Shown here in pieces: positions 1 through 8,916 of a stretch of 64,000 bases of DNA (position 1 is its first letter; the number at the start of each line of letters is the position of its first letter). The stretch spans positions 1 through 64,000 of the IMG/VR virus record IMGVR_UViG_3300036907_000061. The stretch is one strand, 5' to 3'. The stretch is from a virus. Under the pieces are notes generated by a model. That model was given only the letters and a program-made list of their open reading frames with translations, searched no databases and was not told the origin of the DNA. Made by a program: the position numbers and the translations under genes.

Positions 1-3000
1 ACAAGGTCTTTGGGAAGTTCACCTTCTTTGTAGAATGGCACGTCCCCCAGTTTCTTCGGCAATTTGACAAAATTGCCCGACTTGACCCACTGCTCAAACT
101 CGATGTTTGCAGTGTTGTATCCCTGTTCGTTGAAAGTTTTGTATATGGATTGCAGGAAGTCATTCACCCGGTTCTGGACGGCGATCTTCACCTTGGCCAT
201 TTCAGTTGCATTTACATCTGGAGATATGTCGGCATGAGGGTCGTTGACATACTTCATGTCGTCGCGCCAGCGAGTTGAGTTGTGCGCCACTTCTGGAGCA
301 ATCATAGAAACTCCCCTGCCGTCTTTTGCTTTCCATACTGTAACTCCTTGAGCCTGCAATGCGTCTATAATTCTATTACTATCTTCTATATCTCTTGTAC
401 GGCCCGGCGCATTTTCGTGTGGTCTGAAATCCATCACTGGCACATTCTTGCCATCGACCACTGAAAATCGTCCGGTGTTCGTTTGTAGGAACCATCCCTG
501 CGGCCAGGACTTAATCTTGTCAAAGAATGAATTTACTATTGTGGCCTGATGCTTGTCATCATTGCCCATGTCAAGCCATCTGGTATAATCCTCGCTCTTC
601 GTAAAGTCGCTGAGATAGTCTCTGGTCGCCGGACCTCCCATATGGGTCAGGAATGAATATCCAGCATCGCCACTCAACAATGATTCAACCCGATTCTGGA
701 AGTAGTCCAATGCCCTTTCAGTGGAAGGAGGAAACCCCATTGCCTCCGCAAGTTTCATTGTGGTACGCAGATACAAATCTTTTATAGTTCGGTACAAGGC
801 ATTGGCAATCCCCTTGGATTGAGTGGGGTCGAATCCATTATCAATCATCCTCTTCTCAATTGCGAACGCCATCCTCTCTTCGCTTTCAATCAATGACCGC
901 GTTTCAGGAGTTACCGGACTTCCCTTATCCAGGCTCTCAATCTTTGTCTTCATCCCTGATATTCCAAGGATATCATCGACGGCCTGGCTTATTGCTTTGT
1001 GTCCCAATGCCTGAGTTTCGGGCCTCTCGGTGGAAAAGATGGCATGAAAGCTCTCATGTATCAGGGCAGACCAATTATCCACCGATGGATGAGAATGGTC
1101 TGCGGCTGATAGGGTGATAGACCTTACCAGTTCGTTCTTGCTTCCTTTCCATGCCTCGAACTTCCCGAACTCCTTGACCAATTCCCCCACCTTTTGCTTG
1201 ACCAGACTTACATTGATACCGGCGGCAGCGAGGTGGTCGATGGCGGATTTATAGGCACGGGCAACGTAGGAGTCGGATGCGCGACCGGAATCTGTGCGGT
1301 CAGGGTCGGCAAGGGAAGACCCGCGATTTCTGACAATACCCGGGTTATCTTGTCCGGGTTCTGGGGGTTGGCCGGATTGAGATTTGCGCTCGCTTGAACC
1401 GGCGCTCTCCGACCATTCTTTCGCAAGAGCCTGGCTCTCTGAAACAAGCCTTTGCGAGAACTCGGACTGAGTAAGTTTTTCATTAGACGCTCTCGAAAGA
1501 GCGATTGCTGCGTCGTCGATGAGTCTTTCATGGTCTGCATGTATGTTGGTTCCGCGTATGGAGTCTATGAAACTCCCAACGGCTTGGTGTACTTCCGGGT
1601 TCTTCTCTTCCAATAAGTCGCTCAACACATCCCTTGCGTCGTCGATGGTTAACTTTCCGCCACCAAATTCTTCAAATATTCTTCCTGCGTGAGTCGCGTC
1701 AAATGGATGCATTTCTACCAGAGTTGACAAAGCTTTCACCTCGGAGTCGGTGGGGTCTTCTACGGCTGGTTTGTGAGCTCCAGAAGGCTTTAAAATAGAT
1801 TCCGTGGCAGAAACTTCCTCGGGATGAATCTCTTCTGATTCCAAAGGCATATCCGGTTTGGTTATTCCAGATATATGCTCTTCCATCCTCTCAGCGATTC
1901 TAGCTGCGGCATTTTGCTGTCCTAGCAATTCAGCCCTTAAAGCTGCGAAGTCCTGCATGGAATATATAGCAAAGAAGTCTCTCTTGGGTACTTGTGACTT
2001 TATTGCTCCAACCAAATGATATCCCATTTCCTCTACTGCATTGGTTCTTAGTGTTCGGACGGCCCCCGTCTTTGGGTCTTTGCCTGAAATCAAATCCACC
2101 TGCCTGCCAGAACTCCTTGTCTTTCTGGCGGTTGCAACTATTACATGGGTTCCGTCTGGAGAAGCTAACACCGCCAGCTTTCTGCTATTACCCTCCTTGT
2201 CGGCAGTGGAGTCCTTCATTACGTCGGACCACTTCTCGGTATCCCGATATGCCGGTTCGGTCTTTTGACCCACTCCCTTTCCGTGCACAGATTGCGGGGC
2301 AACCTGCTGCTCGCCACTCTGCGGGTTGACCATGTTCACCAGTTCCTCGGGCGAGGTCTGTTGCATGTGCCAGTCAGACTTTGGGAACAGGGATACTTCG
2401 GAGGATTCCTTTTTGACAGGCGTTAAGGTTTCTGGCTTGGGAAGGGAATATGAAAGTTTGCCATCCTCAAGCATCCCGGTCGAACCTGGATTGTCTGGTC
2501 CCCTCTTGATAAACTTATCGGCATCAACCTCGAATCCTTTAGTCCTTGCCTCCAGCATCTTGAACGTGCGATAATGGGTGACTATAGCAGTCTGGTCCTT
2601 TGGATACTGTGCGTGTATCTTCTCCAGAGCAGTGAAGATTCGATTGCGATACTCATTGAAAGTCTCTGGCTTTTTACCATCGGGATAAGTCCCTGGAGGT
2701 CGCTGGTCGGGATGTCTGACCAGGTCTTCAATCTGTGGCGATACTGCCGCCGACTTCTTTCCTTCAATCTCCGGACCGAACCCCCACGGCCTTAATCCAG
2801 GGTCAACCACAACTTGCGCCCCGATATGTTGTGCGACTATATCGGCGGTCTCTTTGGCCCTTGAAAGGTCAGAGGTTACAACATGGGTGATGCCCCTGTC
2901 CTTCATTGATGCTCCGGCCTTGGCCGCCTCCTGTCTTCCTTCGGCATTCAGAGGCACATCAGTCCAGGAGCGCACCATGTTATTGTCATTCAGGGTGGTG

Positions 3001-5681
3001 GTGCCATGGCGGATGACAAACAAATTAGCCTGGTCAATGGGGGATTCCGGTTTGACTGCTGGTGGTTTTGTCTCTGTCTTGGGCTCTATGGTTTCAGTGA
3101 CTTGTGGGAATGGTGGTTTGTAATTGGGATTATTGCGCTCTCCGTATCCAGCACTACCTGTTCCAGTTGCATATTCATAAGCCTCCCGGAAGTATTGCGC
3201 CTTGGATGCGAATGAAGGTGCAAGGCCATAATCCTTCCTGGCCATGGCCGACTTCATATCTGACGATGCTTGTTTCTGCTGGTTCTGCAATTCTGAAAGT
3301 TCTTCCGTAGTCGTTATTGAGGCTCCGAGCTTATATGCGTCGTTCGTTAGACCACCACCTTTCGACACAGCATCAATGAAGTCTGATCCAGACAGTGGAG
3401 AAATGTATTTTATCTTGTCCATGCCACCCGACGGAACCGGTGCTGGCGATGCGGATTTTGACCGCAGGGCGTCAGGAAGCTGAAATGGCCCCTTGGGAGT
3501 CTGGACATCGGGAAGCTGTATCGGCTCTCTGAGTTCTGCTTGTGGTGCTCCAAGAAGCTTTTGCTTGGCTTGGTTGTAGGTCAGCAAAGCCTGATCTAGT
3601 TGCTTCTGAACCTCCTCTTTGTTCTGGTCAGAAATAGTGGGTGGTTTTTCTGACTGTCCTGGTTGTAAATCCGTGGGTGATTTTTCAACATCGGGAGTCT
3701 TGGAAACAGCGGTCTCGTAATACGCCCTTACTGTTCTATCGGGGTCTTGCAGCACGTCTGCAACTTGACCAAGAACAGACGGGGACTGGTCGCCACTCTT
3801 GACCTTGGCAACCAACTCGTCAACCTTTTCCTTCTTGTCCTCTGGAATTCCGTAGTTGGTCTCGGCTGGATTTATGGCTTCTGATTTAGAAGGTTTGATT
3901 CTATCTTGAATCTCTTTAGGGCTCAAGTCGAATGCATCAGCAAGTCTCTTAACCACATCTCCTGTGATTGGTTGTTTATTATAATCCAACTCATTCAATA
4001 TAGTATCTACCGCCCTAATCTTTGCGTCTGGAGTCAATGTGGAAAGTGGTACTTTTTGCTTAATGACAGGCTCTGCGCCGCCGCTAGTATCCACTGACAC
4101 TCCGGCGGATTGCAGTGCTGATTCATCAAATACCAATGGAGCCATTCCAGAGCGATTGTTAATCCTGATTCTGGCTGCTTGTCCAGCGCCTTTATTAACA
4201 AAAATACCCTGTCCGCTTGAATCTTTGGATGGGTCCAATGACCCGTCTCCATTTAAGGATACATCCGTTAATACTTCTCCGGAAGTGACATGACCCAGTC
4301 CGGCATCACCAAATTCCGGTGCTAGCCATGAAGTGACTCCAAAATGATTTCTGCCCGCACGGTTAGCAATGGCACTAAGCTGTATATCCTTCTGCACTCC
4401 AGCCAATCTATCCGATGCCTTTTTTATCAATAACTCTTTGGTTCCTTCAGACTGGATTAAATCAAGGTCGTTGGAGTTTTGTATGGTTGCAATGGCAGAC
4501 CTCAGCATGGGTTCAGCCTGGTCCTGGTGGGTTGTCAAGCTGCCAGATTGAATAAACTGTGCTGCATCTTTCCAGTTATTAAACGCAGGGGATTCCGGCG
4601 GAGTCTTCTGTGCCGTCCTCTTGGTTGGCTCTGACTCACGGGCCAGAACCCCCTGTAAAGCTCTTGTAAGACTGGAAAATATCACACCAGCCACACCCCC
4701 TGATGCCGCTGACTCTGCCAGATTGTTCAGTAAATCCCTGTCTTTATCGTAATACTGTTTGGCTACATAGTTGTCTGCGAACTGGGTTATGGTGGAAAAT
4801 AAGGCAGTAGTGGCTCCTTCCTTTGAAATCTCCATACCCCTCTGTATCAACGTCTTGCCCAATTCTCCTCCGCTGGCTTTGTTCATCCGGTCCAGCCATG
4901 GAGCCACCGGAATTGCCATCGTAGTACCGCCTAAAGCATTCCACCAGAATACAGGACCCAATGCCGTAGCCTCGTCCGCGCCCTTGGACAAAGCCTCTTT
5001 ATAAGCCCCTATAGCGCTCTGGGACGCTCCCAGCGCTGCGATTGGGGCGTTGTTGAGCATTTGTGCCAGATAGCCATCCCTGGCCTTTCCTGCGGCCTTT
5101 ACGGCGGCTGACTGGGCCAGCTCGTCAGTGGCACCGGAAGCCAGTGCGTCTTTCAGTGCGGACTCGGCGGCTGACCGTGCTATTGCTTCGACACCCCCAC
5201 GCATGATTGCCCTTCCCAACCCACCCCCCACAAGATAGGGAATGAACGAACCAAGGGTTGATGGCATCTTGTTTGCCACCCACGAATCTTCCAGTCCGGG
5301 AGTGACTCCAGGGGCAATGTTTTCAATTGCCTGTCCGGATTGGTATAAGAGACTATCCTGTAGATTTCCAGTGGTCAGACCGGTGGACTTCGATGCTGCG
5401 GCAATGGTTTCAGGTATATCAGCCACACCGCGTATTGCCGAACCGGCGAACGACTTGAATGGTTGGGTAATGTAATCTGAAGTTGTTAGGGCTGACTTAT
5501 TGGTATCCTGAACTATTCGTTGATAGTCGGAAACCGCATCTGGATAGGTGTTGAAGGTGTCCGGATACTTGGTGGCAAGGTCAAGTGTGATGACATCGTC
5601 CGGCCTGGTATCAGACGGGTTCTGTGACTTCCACCATTGTACTACGGAGTTTCCGGTCGGTGTATTTGTGGGGTCTGGCAT
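1..5681 (-). CDS. Giant polyvalent virion protein with histidine-phosphatase and zincin domains (C-terminus off window)
   Basis: An open frame starts at the ATG at 5681 (MPDPTN) and runs off the left edge, so at least 1,893 residues are present and the C-terminus is missing. The middle holds a phosphoglycerate-mutase/histidine-phosphatase-type domain: an RHG motif at residues 891-893 followed by the usual ETADIV helix and a late TH(Y) motif. Near residues 1542-1546 there is an HESFH motif (HExxH), typical of zincin metallopeptidases. The rest is low-complexity, helical linker-like sequence. Phages with short tails often carry such multi-domain proteins, which are packaged and ejected with the DNA and act on the host early. 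Its place at the end of the late operon, after two internal-virion-like genes, fits that. Function of the enzymatic domains and their substrates is unknown; the assignment as an ejected polyvalent protein is inferred. Confidence 0.75.
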   Translation of the reverse strand, partial: MPDPTNTPTGNSVVQWWKSQNPSDTRPDDVITLDLATKYPDTFNTYPDAVSDYQRIVQDTNKSALTTSDYITQPFKSFAGSAIRGVADIPETIAAASKSTGLTTGNLQDSLLYQSGQAIENIAPGVTPGLEDSWVANKMPSTLGSFIPYLVGGGLGRAIMRGGVEAIARSAAESALKDALASGATDELAQSAAVKAAGKARDGYLAQMLNNAPIAALGASQSAIGAYKEALSKGADEATALGPVFWWNALGGTTMAIPVAPWLDRMNKASGGELGKTLIQRGMEISKEGATTALFSTITQFADNYVAKQYYDKDRDLLNNLAESAASGGVAGVIFSSLTRALQGVLARESEPTKRTAQKTPPESPAFNNWKDAAQFIQSGSLTTHQDQAEPMLRSAIATIQNSNDLDLIQSEGTKELLIKKASDRLAGVQKDIQLSAIANRAGRNHFGVTSWLAPEFGDAGLGHVTSGEVLTDVSLNGDGSLDPSKDSSGQGIFVNKGAGQAARIRINNRSGMAPLVFDESALQSAGVSVDTSGGAEPVIKQKVPLSTLTPDAKIRAVDTILNELDYNKQPITGDVVKRLADAFDLSPKEIQDRIKPSKSEAINPAETNYGIPEDKKEKVDELVAKVKSGDQSPSVLGQVADVLQDPDRTVRAYYETAVSKTPDVEKSPTDLQPGQSEKPPTISDQNKEEVQKQLDQALLTYNQAKQKLLGAPQAELREPIQLPDVQTPKGPFQLPDALRSKSASPAPVPSGGMDKIKYISPLSGSDFIDAVSKGGGLTNDAYKLGASITTTEELSELQNQQKQASSDMKSAMARKDYGLAPSFASKAQYFREAYEYATGTGSAGYGERNNPNYKPPFPQVTETIEPKTETKPPAVKPESPIDQANLFVIRHGTTTLNDNNMVRSWTDVPLNAEGRQEAAKAGASMKDRGITHVVTSDLSRAKETADIVAQHIGAQVVVDPGLRPWGFGPEIEGKKSAAVSPQIEDLVRHPDQRPPGTYPDGKKPETFNEYRNRIFTALEKIHAQYPKDQTAIVTHYRTFKMLEARTKGFEVDADKFIKRGPDNPGSTGMLEDGKLSYSLPKPETLTPVKKESSEVSLFPKSDWHMQQTSPEELVNMVNPQSGEQQVAPQSVHGKGVGQKTEPAYRDTEKWSDVMKDSTADKEGNSRKLAVLASPDGTHVIVATARKTRSSGRQVDLISGKDPKTGAVRTLRTNAVEEMGYHLVGAIKSQVPKRDFFAIYSMQDFAALRAELLGQQNAAARIAERMEEHISGITKPDMPLESEEIHPEEVSATESILKPSGAHKPAVEDPTDSEVKALSTLVEMHPFDATHAGRIFEEFGGGKLTIDDARDVLSDLLEEKNPEVHQAVGSFIDSIRGTNIHADHERLIDDAAIALSRASNEKLTQSEFSQRLVSESQALAKEWSESAGSSERKSQSGQPPEPGQDNPGIVRNRGSSLADPDRTDSGRASDSYVARAYKSAIDHLAAAGINVSLVKQKVGELVKEFGKFEAWKGSKNELVRSITLSAADHSHPSVDNWSALIHESFHAIFSTERPETQALGHKAISQAVDDILGISGMKTKIESLDKGSPVTPETRSLIESEERMAFAIEKRMIDNGFDPTQSKGIANALYRTIKDLYLRTTMKLAEAMGFPPSTERALDYFQNRVESLLSGDAGYSFLTHMGGPATRDYLSDFTKSEDYTRWLDMGNDDKHQATIVNSFFDKIKSWPQGWFLQTNTGRFSVVDGKNVPVMDFRPHENAPGRTRDIEDSNRIIDALQAQGVTVWKAKDGRGVSMIAPEVAHNSTRWRDDMKYVNDPHADISPDVNATEMAKVKIAVQNRVNDFLQSIYKTFNEQGYNTANIEFEQWVKSGNFVKLPKKLGDVPFYKEGELPKDL

Positions 5682-5682
5682 G

Positions 5683-7203
5683 TTACCATAGTCCGAGGTT
5701 TGGATTTGCCTGTTGGGTGTCCATATTTCCCTGCAAAGTAGGATACATAACGCTCTGAGCAAGCCCGGGAATTGAATTGGGATTGATGTTATTCATCATC
5801 ATCTGCTGGTATCCGGGATTCTGCATCTGCATCATTGGGCTGTAATTGGGGTTAACGTTGGCCATTATGGACTGAGACATCGGGGTAGGAATATGGGCCG
5901 ATCCAAGTGGTCCCATAAGACCAAGGGGGGCCACCCCTCCGGCATTGGAAAATCCTGGAGCAAACATCTGCGCCTGTACTCCAATTGGGATATTGGGATA
6001 TGGATTGGGATGGATGCTCTGCAAATCCGGCATGGGCACCTTTGGCCCTCCAAACAGATATCTGCCGAAGTTTCCGATTGCGGTTCCCGCAGCCCTGGCT
6101 TCTCCGCCAACCACTGGTCCGATGGGATTGCCACCCTCCGGAGAGAACATCTGTGGTATGATGCCAGGATATTGCTCTCCAGAGGGATTGATATTGGATT
6201 GGGGGTTGGGCTTCGATCCGGCGGATGCCGGATTGGCAGGAAGACCGGGCTTCGATCCGGCGGATGCCGGATTGGCAGGAAGACCCACTGGAACGGACTG
6301 TGTGGATGGGGAAATGTTGGTCAACGCCTGGTGTTTGGCAAACTCTGCGGCAGCCTCCGGATACCTGGTTGCAAGCATATCCGAAGATTTGGACTTCTGC
6401 TCAATCATGTTGTTAAGCGCAAGCACTTGATACTTAACTGATTCGGTCAGTTTCTGCGGGTCTTGGAATGACTGGGTTAGGGGTCCGTCCCTCCATGCGT
6501 TTAGTTTTGCCAGTGTGTTGGGACCGACTGCTGCTGCGGCCTTGGATGCGTCACCGGAACTCTCGTACAACTTGGTGAATCTCTTTGACTCGGAATCGGT
6601 CAGTGTGGCTGAAAACTCTCCCACGGTCTGGGAATTATTCAGTGCCATTGCTGCAAGCTTGTTTGCGTTTGGATTGGATAACAGGTCATTGCGTTGACGG
6701 GTCAGGTCAGAGACCTGTCCATCCAAATCTTGCAATGTCTGTGCCGCTATTGAAATCTTTGAGTTTCCAGCAGACTGATAAGCCCCCACAACACTCTTGT
6801 AATAATCCCCCACCGATTGCTTGGGGTCATAGGACGGGAAATCCTTGGCTGGTATCTCCTGCTGCATGACCCTTACTGCGTCCCACATCTTCTGGTCGTT
6901 GGCCCGGTCCAGATAAACATTCTGCATTATCTCGGCCCTCTTGTTCATGGCGTTCTGCATGATTTCAGACCGGTCGTTCATGGACTGCTGTTGCAGGACG
7001 TATCGGTCAAGATATCTGCGCTCGGACATCTGGGCCAGTCTCTCCTTTAATGCTGCCTCATATCCCATGGAACCTATCTGAAACTGTCTGGCGTTGTAAT
7101 TCTGAACCGATTGTGATATGGGGTCAATGGACGCATACAGCGTCTCTTGAGGAGTCATCCCCTGTTTGAATGGTAGAACTTGAACTGGTGGCACGTCGGG
7201 CAT
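5683..7203 (-). CDS. Internal virion / ejection-type structural protein
   Basis: This 506-residue protein has a long helical, coiled-coil-prone N-terminal half (about residues 40-330, rich in Gln, Arg, Asn and Ala) and a Gly/Pro/Asn/Met-rich C-terminal half. Between them lies a perfect two-copy 13-residue repeat containing PANPASAGSKP. No enzyme motif is visible. It ends 2 nt before the giant polyvalent gene and begins just after the Gln-rich protein gene. A triad of helical internal proteins at the end of a late operon is the usual layout of ejection proteins in short-tailed phages, so that role is inferred from context and composition only. Confidence 0.55.
   Translation of the reverse strand: MPDVPPVQVLPFKQGMTPQETLYASIDPISQSVQNYNARQFQIGSMGYEAALKERLAQMSERRYLDRYVLQQQSMNDRSEIMQNAMNKRAEIMQNVYLDRANDQKMWDAVRVMQQEIPAKDFPSYDPKQSVGDYYKSVVGAYQSAGNSKISIAAQTLQDLDGQVSDLTRQRNDLLSNPNANKLAAMALNNSQTVGEFSATLTDSESKRFTKLYESSGDASKAAAAVGPNTLAKLNAWRDGPLTQSFQDPQKLTESVKYQVLALNNMIEQKSKSSDMLATRYPEAAAEFAKHQALTNISPSTQSVPVGLPANPASAGSKPGLPANPASAGSKPNPQSNINPSGEQYPGIIPQMFSPEGGNPIGPVVGGEARAAGTAIGNFGRYLFGGPKVPMPDLQSIHPNPYPNIPIGVQAQMFAPGFSNAGGVAPLGLMGPLGSAHIPTPMSQSIMANVNPNYSPMMQMQNPGYQQMMMNNINPNSIPGLAQSVMYPTLQGNMDTQQANPNLGLW
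6208..6285. repeat. Two perfect 39-bp tandem repeats inside the internal-protein gene
   Basis: The unit begins GGGCTTCGATCCGGCGGATG and is present at 6208-6246 and again at 6247-6285. It encodes two identical 13-residue blocks in frame, so copy number can change without a frameshift. Confidence 0.95.
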
Positions 7204-7204
7204 A

Positions 7205-8374
7205 TTATTCTCCTGGTCCCCCTCCGGGAATTATATTTCCATTTTGCATGGCGGGTCCGGTGGTGAAATTGCCATAGTTTCCATTGCCATAGGCACCCCC
7301 AAATACCCCCGCATCAAATCCGTATCCCAGGCTGGAAGGATTTCCGGCCATGGCTTGTTGCATCAACTGCTGTTGTTGGGCAAACTGCTGCTGCTGCTGC
7401 TGCTGTCCCATGGTGTAGTTCATGTATGTCGAACCCAGTCCGGAGACGCCCTGTAGCGCCAGTTGGGCGGGTCCGGCATTGGGACCCATTACCGGCAGGG
7501 GCTGCATCATGGGTGGTTGGGCCTGGTTCATCTTCAAGAAGGACAAGGGTTGAAGGCTGTTTAGAATGGCATTGTTGTACAACTGTTGTGGCAGAAGGGC
7601 TGCATTGCCAGAGTTCTGCTGCATCTGGTATGGCATGTTTATATTCTGCAATGCCGTATTTAAGCCAAGATTTTGAATCTGTTGAGTCTGTTGAAGATTA
7701 GCCAGATTAGCTCCGGCAATCTGGCCTTGGGCCGTGTTCTGCGCTCCATATTGAAGCTGCCGGTTGCCATAGGAATCACCGGAATATCCCTTGGCTGCCT
7801 GGGTGGCCCTAATGTTTTGCATTGTATTGTTAAATGCCTGCTGTGCCGCCTGCCTGGTGTAGGCCACGTTAGCCGAGGCAACTGGTTTGAAATAGTCCTC
7901 CAGCTTCTGGGTGTATCCGCCATTGAACAGTGAGTTTGCCAGGGAGTTTGCTCCAGACTGACCCTGTCCGAATCCCCCGGTAGAAGCAAGTATGCTGGCC
8001 ATGTCGGGTTGGGACATCTGATAGTTGCCAATAAGGTTCTGTCCCAGTTGATTCTCAAACCCTCCCATGTACATCGGCAAGAGTGCGTTGCCCTGAGACC
8101 CCCTGGATTGCAGGAACTCCTGATAATTGGTCTGGTTGGCATTCTTCTGAGAATTGGACGCTCGATTCGCAGCGCTATTGGTGGACTGGGAGGCCATATA
8201 AGCCCCACCCACTCCAGCAGCAACGCTACCCAGCGCAAGAGCACCACCCACGCCCAGTCCAACACCAATGCCGCAATTCGTGTCTGGTTTCAGGTTGGCA
8301 CGCTTACGGAATCCCTCAGGTTCGATGGTCTCGAATCTAAAATTCCTTGGCTGGAAATAGAAGAACTTGTTCAT
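7205..8374 (-). CDS. Gln/Asn-rich internal virion protein with hydrophobic N-terminal segment
   Basis: The protein has 389 residues. A strongly hydrophobic Gly/Ala/Val stretch at about residues 35-60 could cross a membrane. After it come long Gln/Asn/Ala-rich helices with a run of seven glutamines near residue 327, encoded by CAG-type repeats around 7386-7404. This profile (membrane-active segment plus Gln-rich helices) resembles proteins ejected by podoviruses to extend the tail across the envelope. That role is inferred; no specific family was recognised. The 3' end abuts the next late gene and the 5' end overlaps the cupin gene by 4 nt. Confidence 0.5.
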   Translation of the reverse strand: MNKFFYFQPRNFRFETIEPEGFRKRANLKPDTNCGIGVGLGVGGALALGSVAAGVGGAYMASQSTNSAANRASNSQKNANQTNYQEFLQSRGSQGNALLPMYMGGFENQLGQNLIGNYQMSQPDMASILASTGGFGQGQSGANSLANSLFNGGYTQKLEDYFKPVASANVAYTRQAAQQAFNNTMQNIRATQAAKGYSGDSYGNRQLQYGAQNTAQGQIAGANLANLQQTQQIQNLGLNTALQNINMPYQMQQNSGNAALLPQQLYNNAILNSLQPLSFLKMNQAQPPMMQPLPVMGPNAGPAQLALQGVSGLGSTYMNYTMGQQQQQQQFAQQQQLMQQAMAGNPSSLGYGFDAGVFGGAYGNGNYGNFTTGPAMQNGNIIPGGGPGE

Positions 8375-8916
8375 GCTTCAATCGCTTTCTGTTCCGTTAT
8401 TTTTAGACGATGGCGTTTATAAGAGTCTGTACGTTTGTATAAACCTTCCTCCATCTTGTCAACGTCTGTAAACAGCTCCTGATCCCATCCTTCGGTTGGA
8501 TGGATGTTTTGCATCAGAACATCCTCATGCATAAATCCAATCTTCCTGCCTGGTCCAGCCAAAAAAGCGCACGGAGCGACAATTTCTGTGACTGTGCGGT
8601 CGGAGTTCAAAATGCTCATGCGGCCTTTAAGTACTACGCAGTGATGGGGCTCCTTATGGCAGTGTCCTATAATAAGGGCGCCTTTCGGCATGATGCCTTC
8701 ACGTATGTAAGTGTGATTTGTGAATGTATGAGTCACTGGAACGTCAATTTCCCATATGCCTGGGGTTCCTTTTTCAATCAGAGAGAAGAACATTGCTTCC
8801 AGGTCGTCCAGCATGTCTGGGGTGATGTTTCCTTTGGTAGGAATAGGCAGCGAGTTAAACGGAACCAGTGCGGACTCTTTCCGTTGTCTACGTTTCTTTT
8901 TCAGCCGATTTCTCAT
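8371..8916 (-). CDS. Cupin-fold protein
   Basis: The protein has 181 residues. A basic N-terminal tail (Lys/Arg-rich, residues 1-14) is followed by a single beta-rich domain containing GHCHKEPHHCVVLKG, the usual histidine-bearing first cupin motif, and a later GPGRKIGFMHE segment that fits the second cupin motif. Cupins bind metals and small ligands and also serve as structural modules in phage particles. It sits between the fibre-like gene and the internal-protein genes, so it may be a virion decoration or an assembly factor. The exact activity cannot be told from sequence. Confidence 0.6.
   Translation of the reverse strand: MRNRLKKKRRQRKESALVPFNSLPIPTKGNITPDMLDDLEAMFFSLIEKGTPGIWEIDVPVTHTFTNHTYIREGIMPKGALIIGHCHKEPHHCVVLKGRMSILNSDRTVTEIVAPCAFLAGPGRKIGFMHEDVLMQNIHPTEGWDQELFTDVDKMEEGLYKRTDSYKRHRLKITEQKAIEA

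Noticed and set aside
1208-1540. Minus-strand 110-codon frame inside the giant polyvalent gene
   Set aside because: It is in a different phase from the giant frame, which is continuous through this region and carries domain motifs on both sides.
5893-6441. Plus-strand 182-codon frame opposite the internal-virion-protein gene
   Set aside because: Composition mirrors the Gly/Pro-rich gene on the other strand; no ribosome site or family-like pattern, and a second long frame overlaps it.
7660-8268. 202-codon minus-strand frame in another phase of the Gln-rich gene
   Set aside because: It reads as Arg/Pro/Trp-rich noise from CAG/GGC-type codons; the Gln-rich phase fits the flanking gene spacing.
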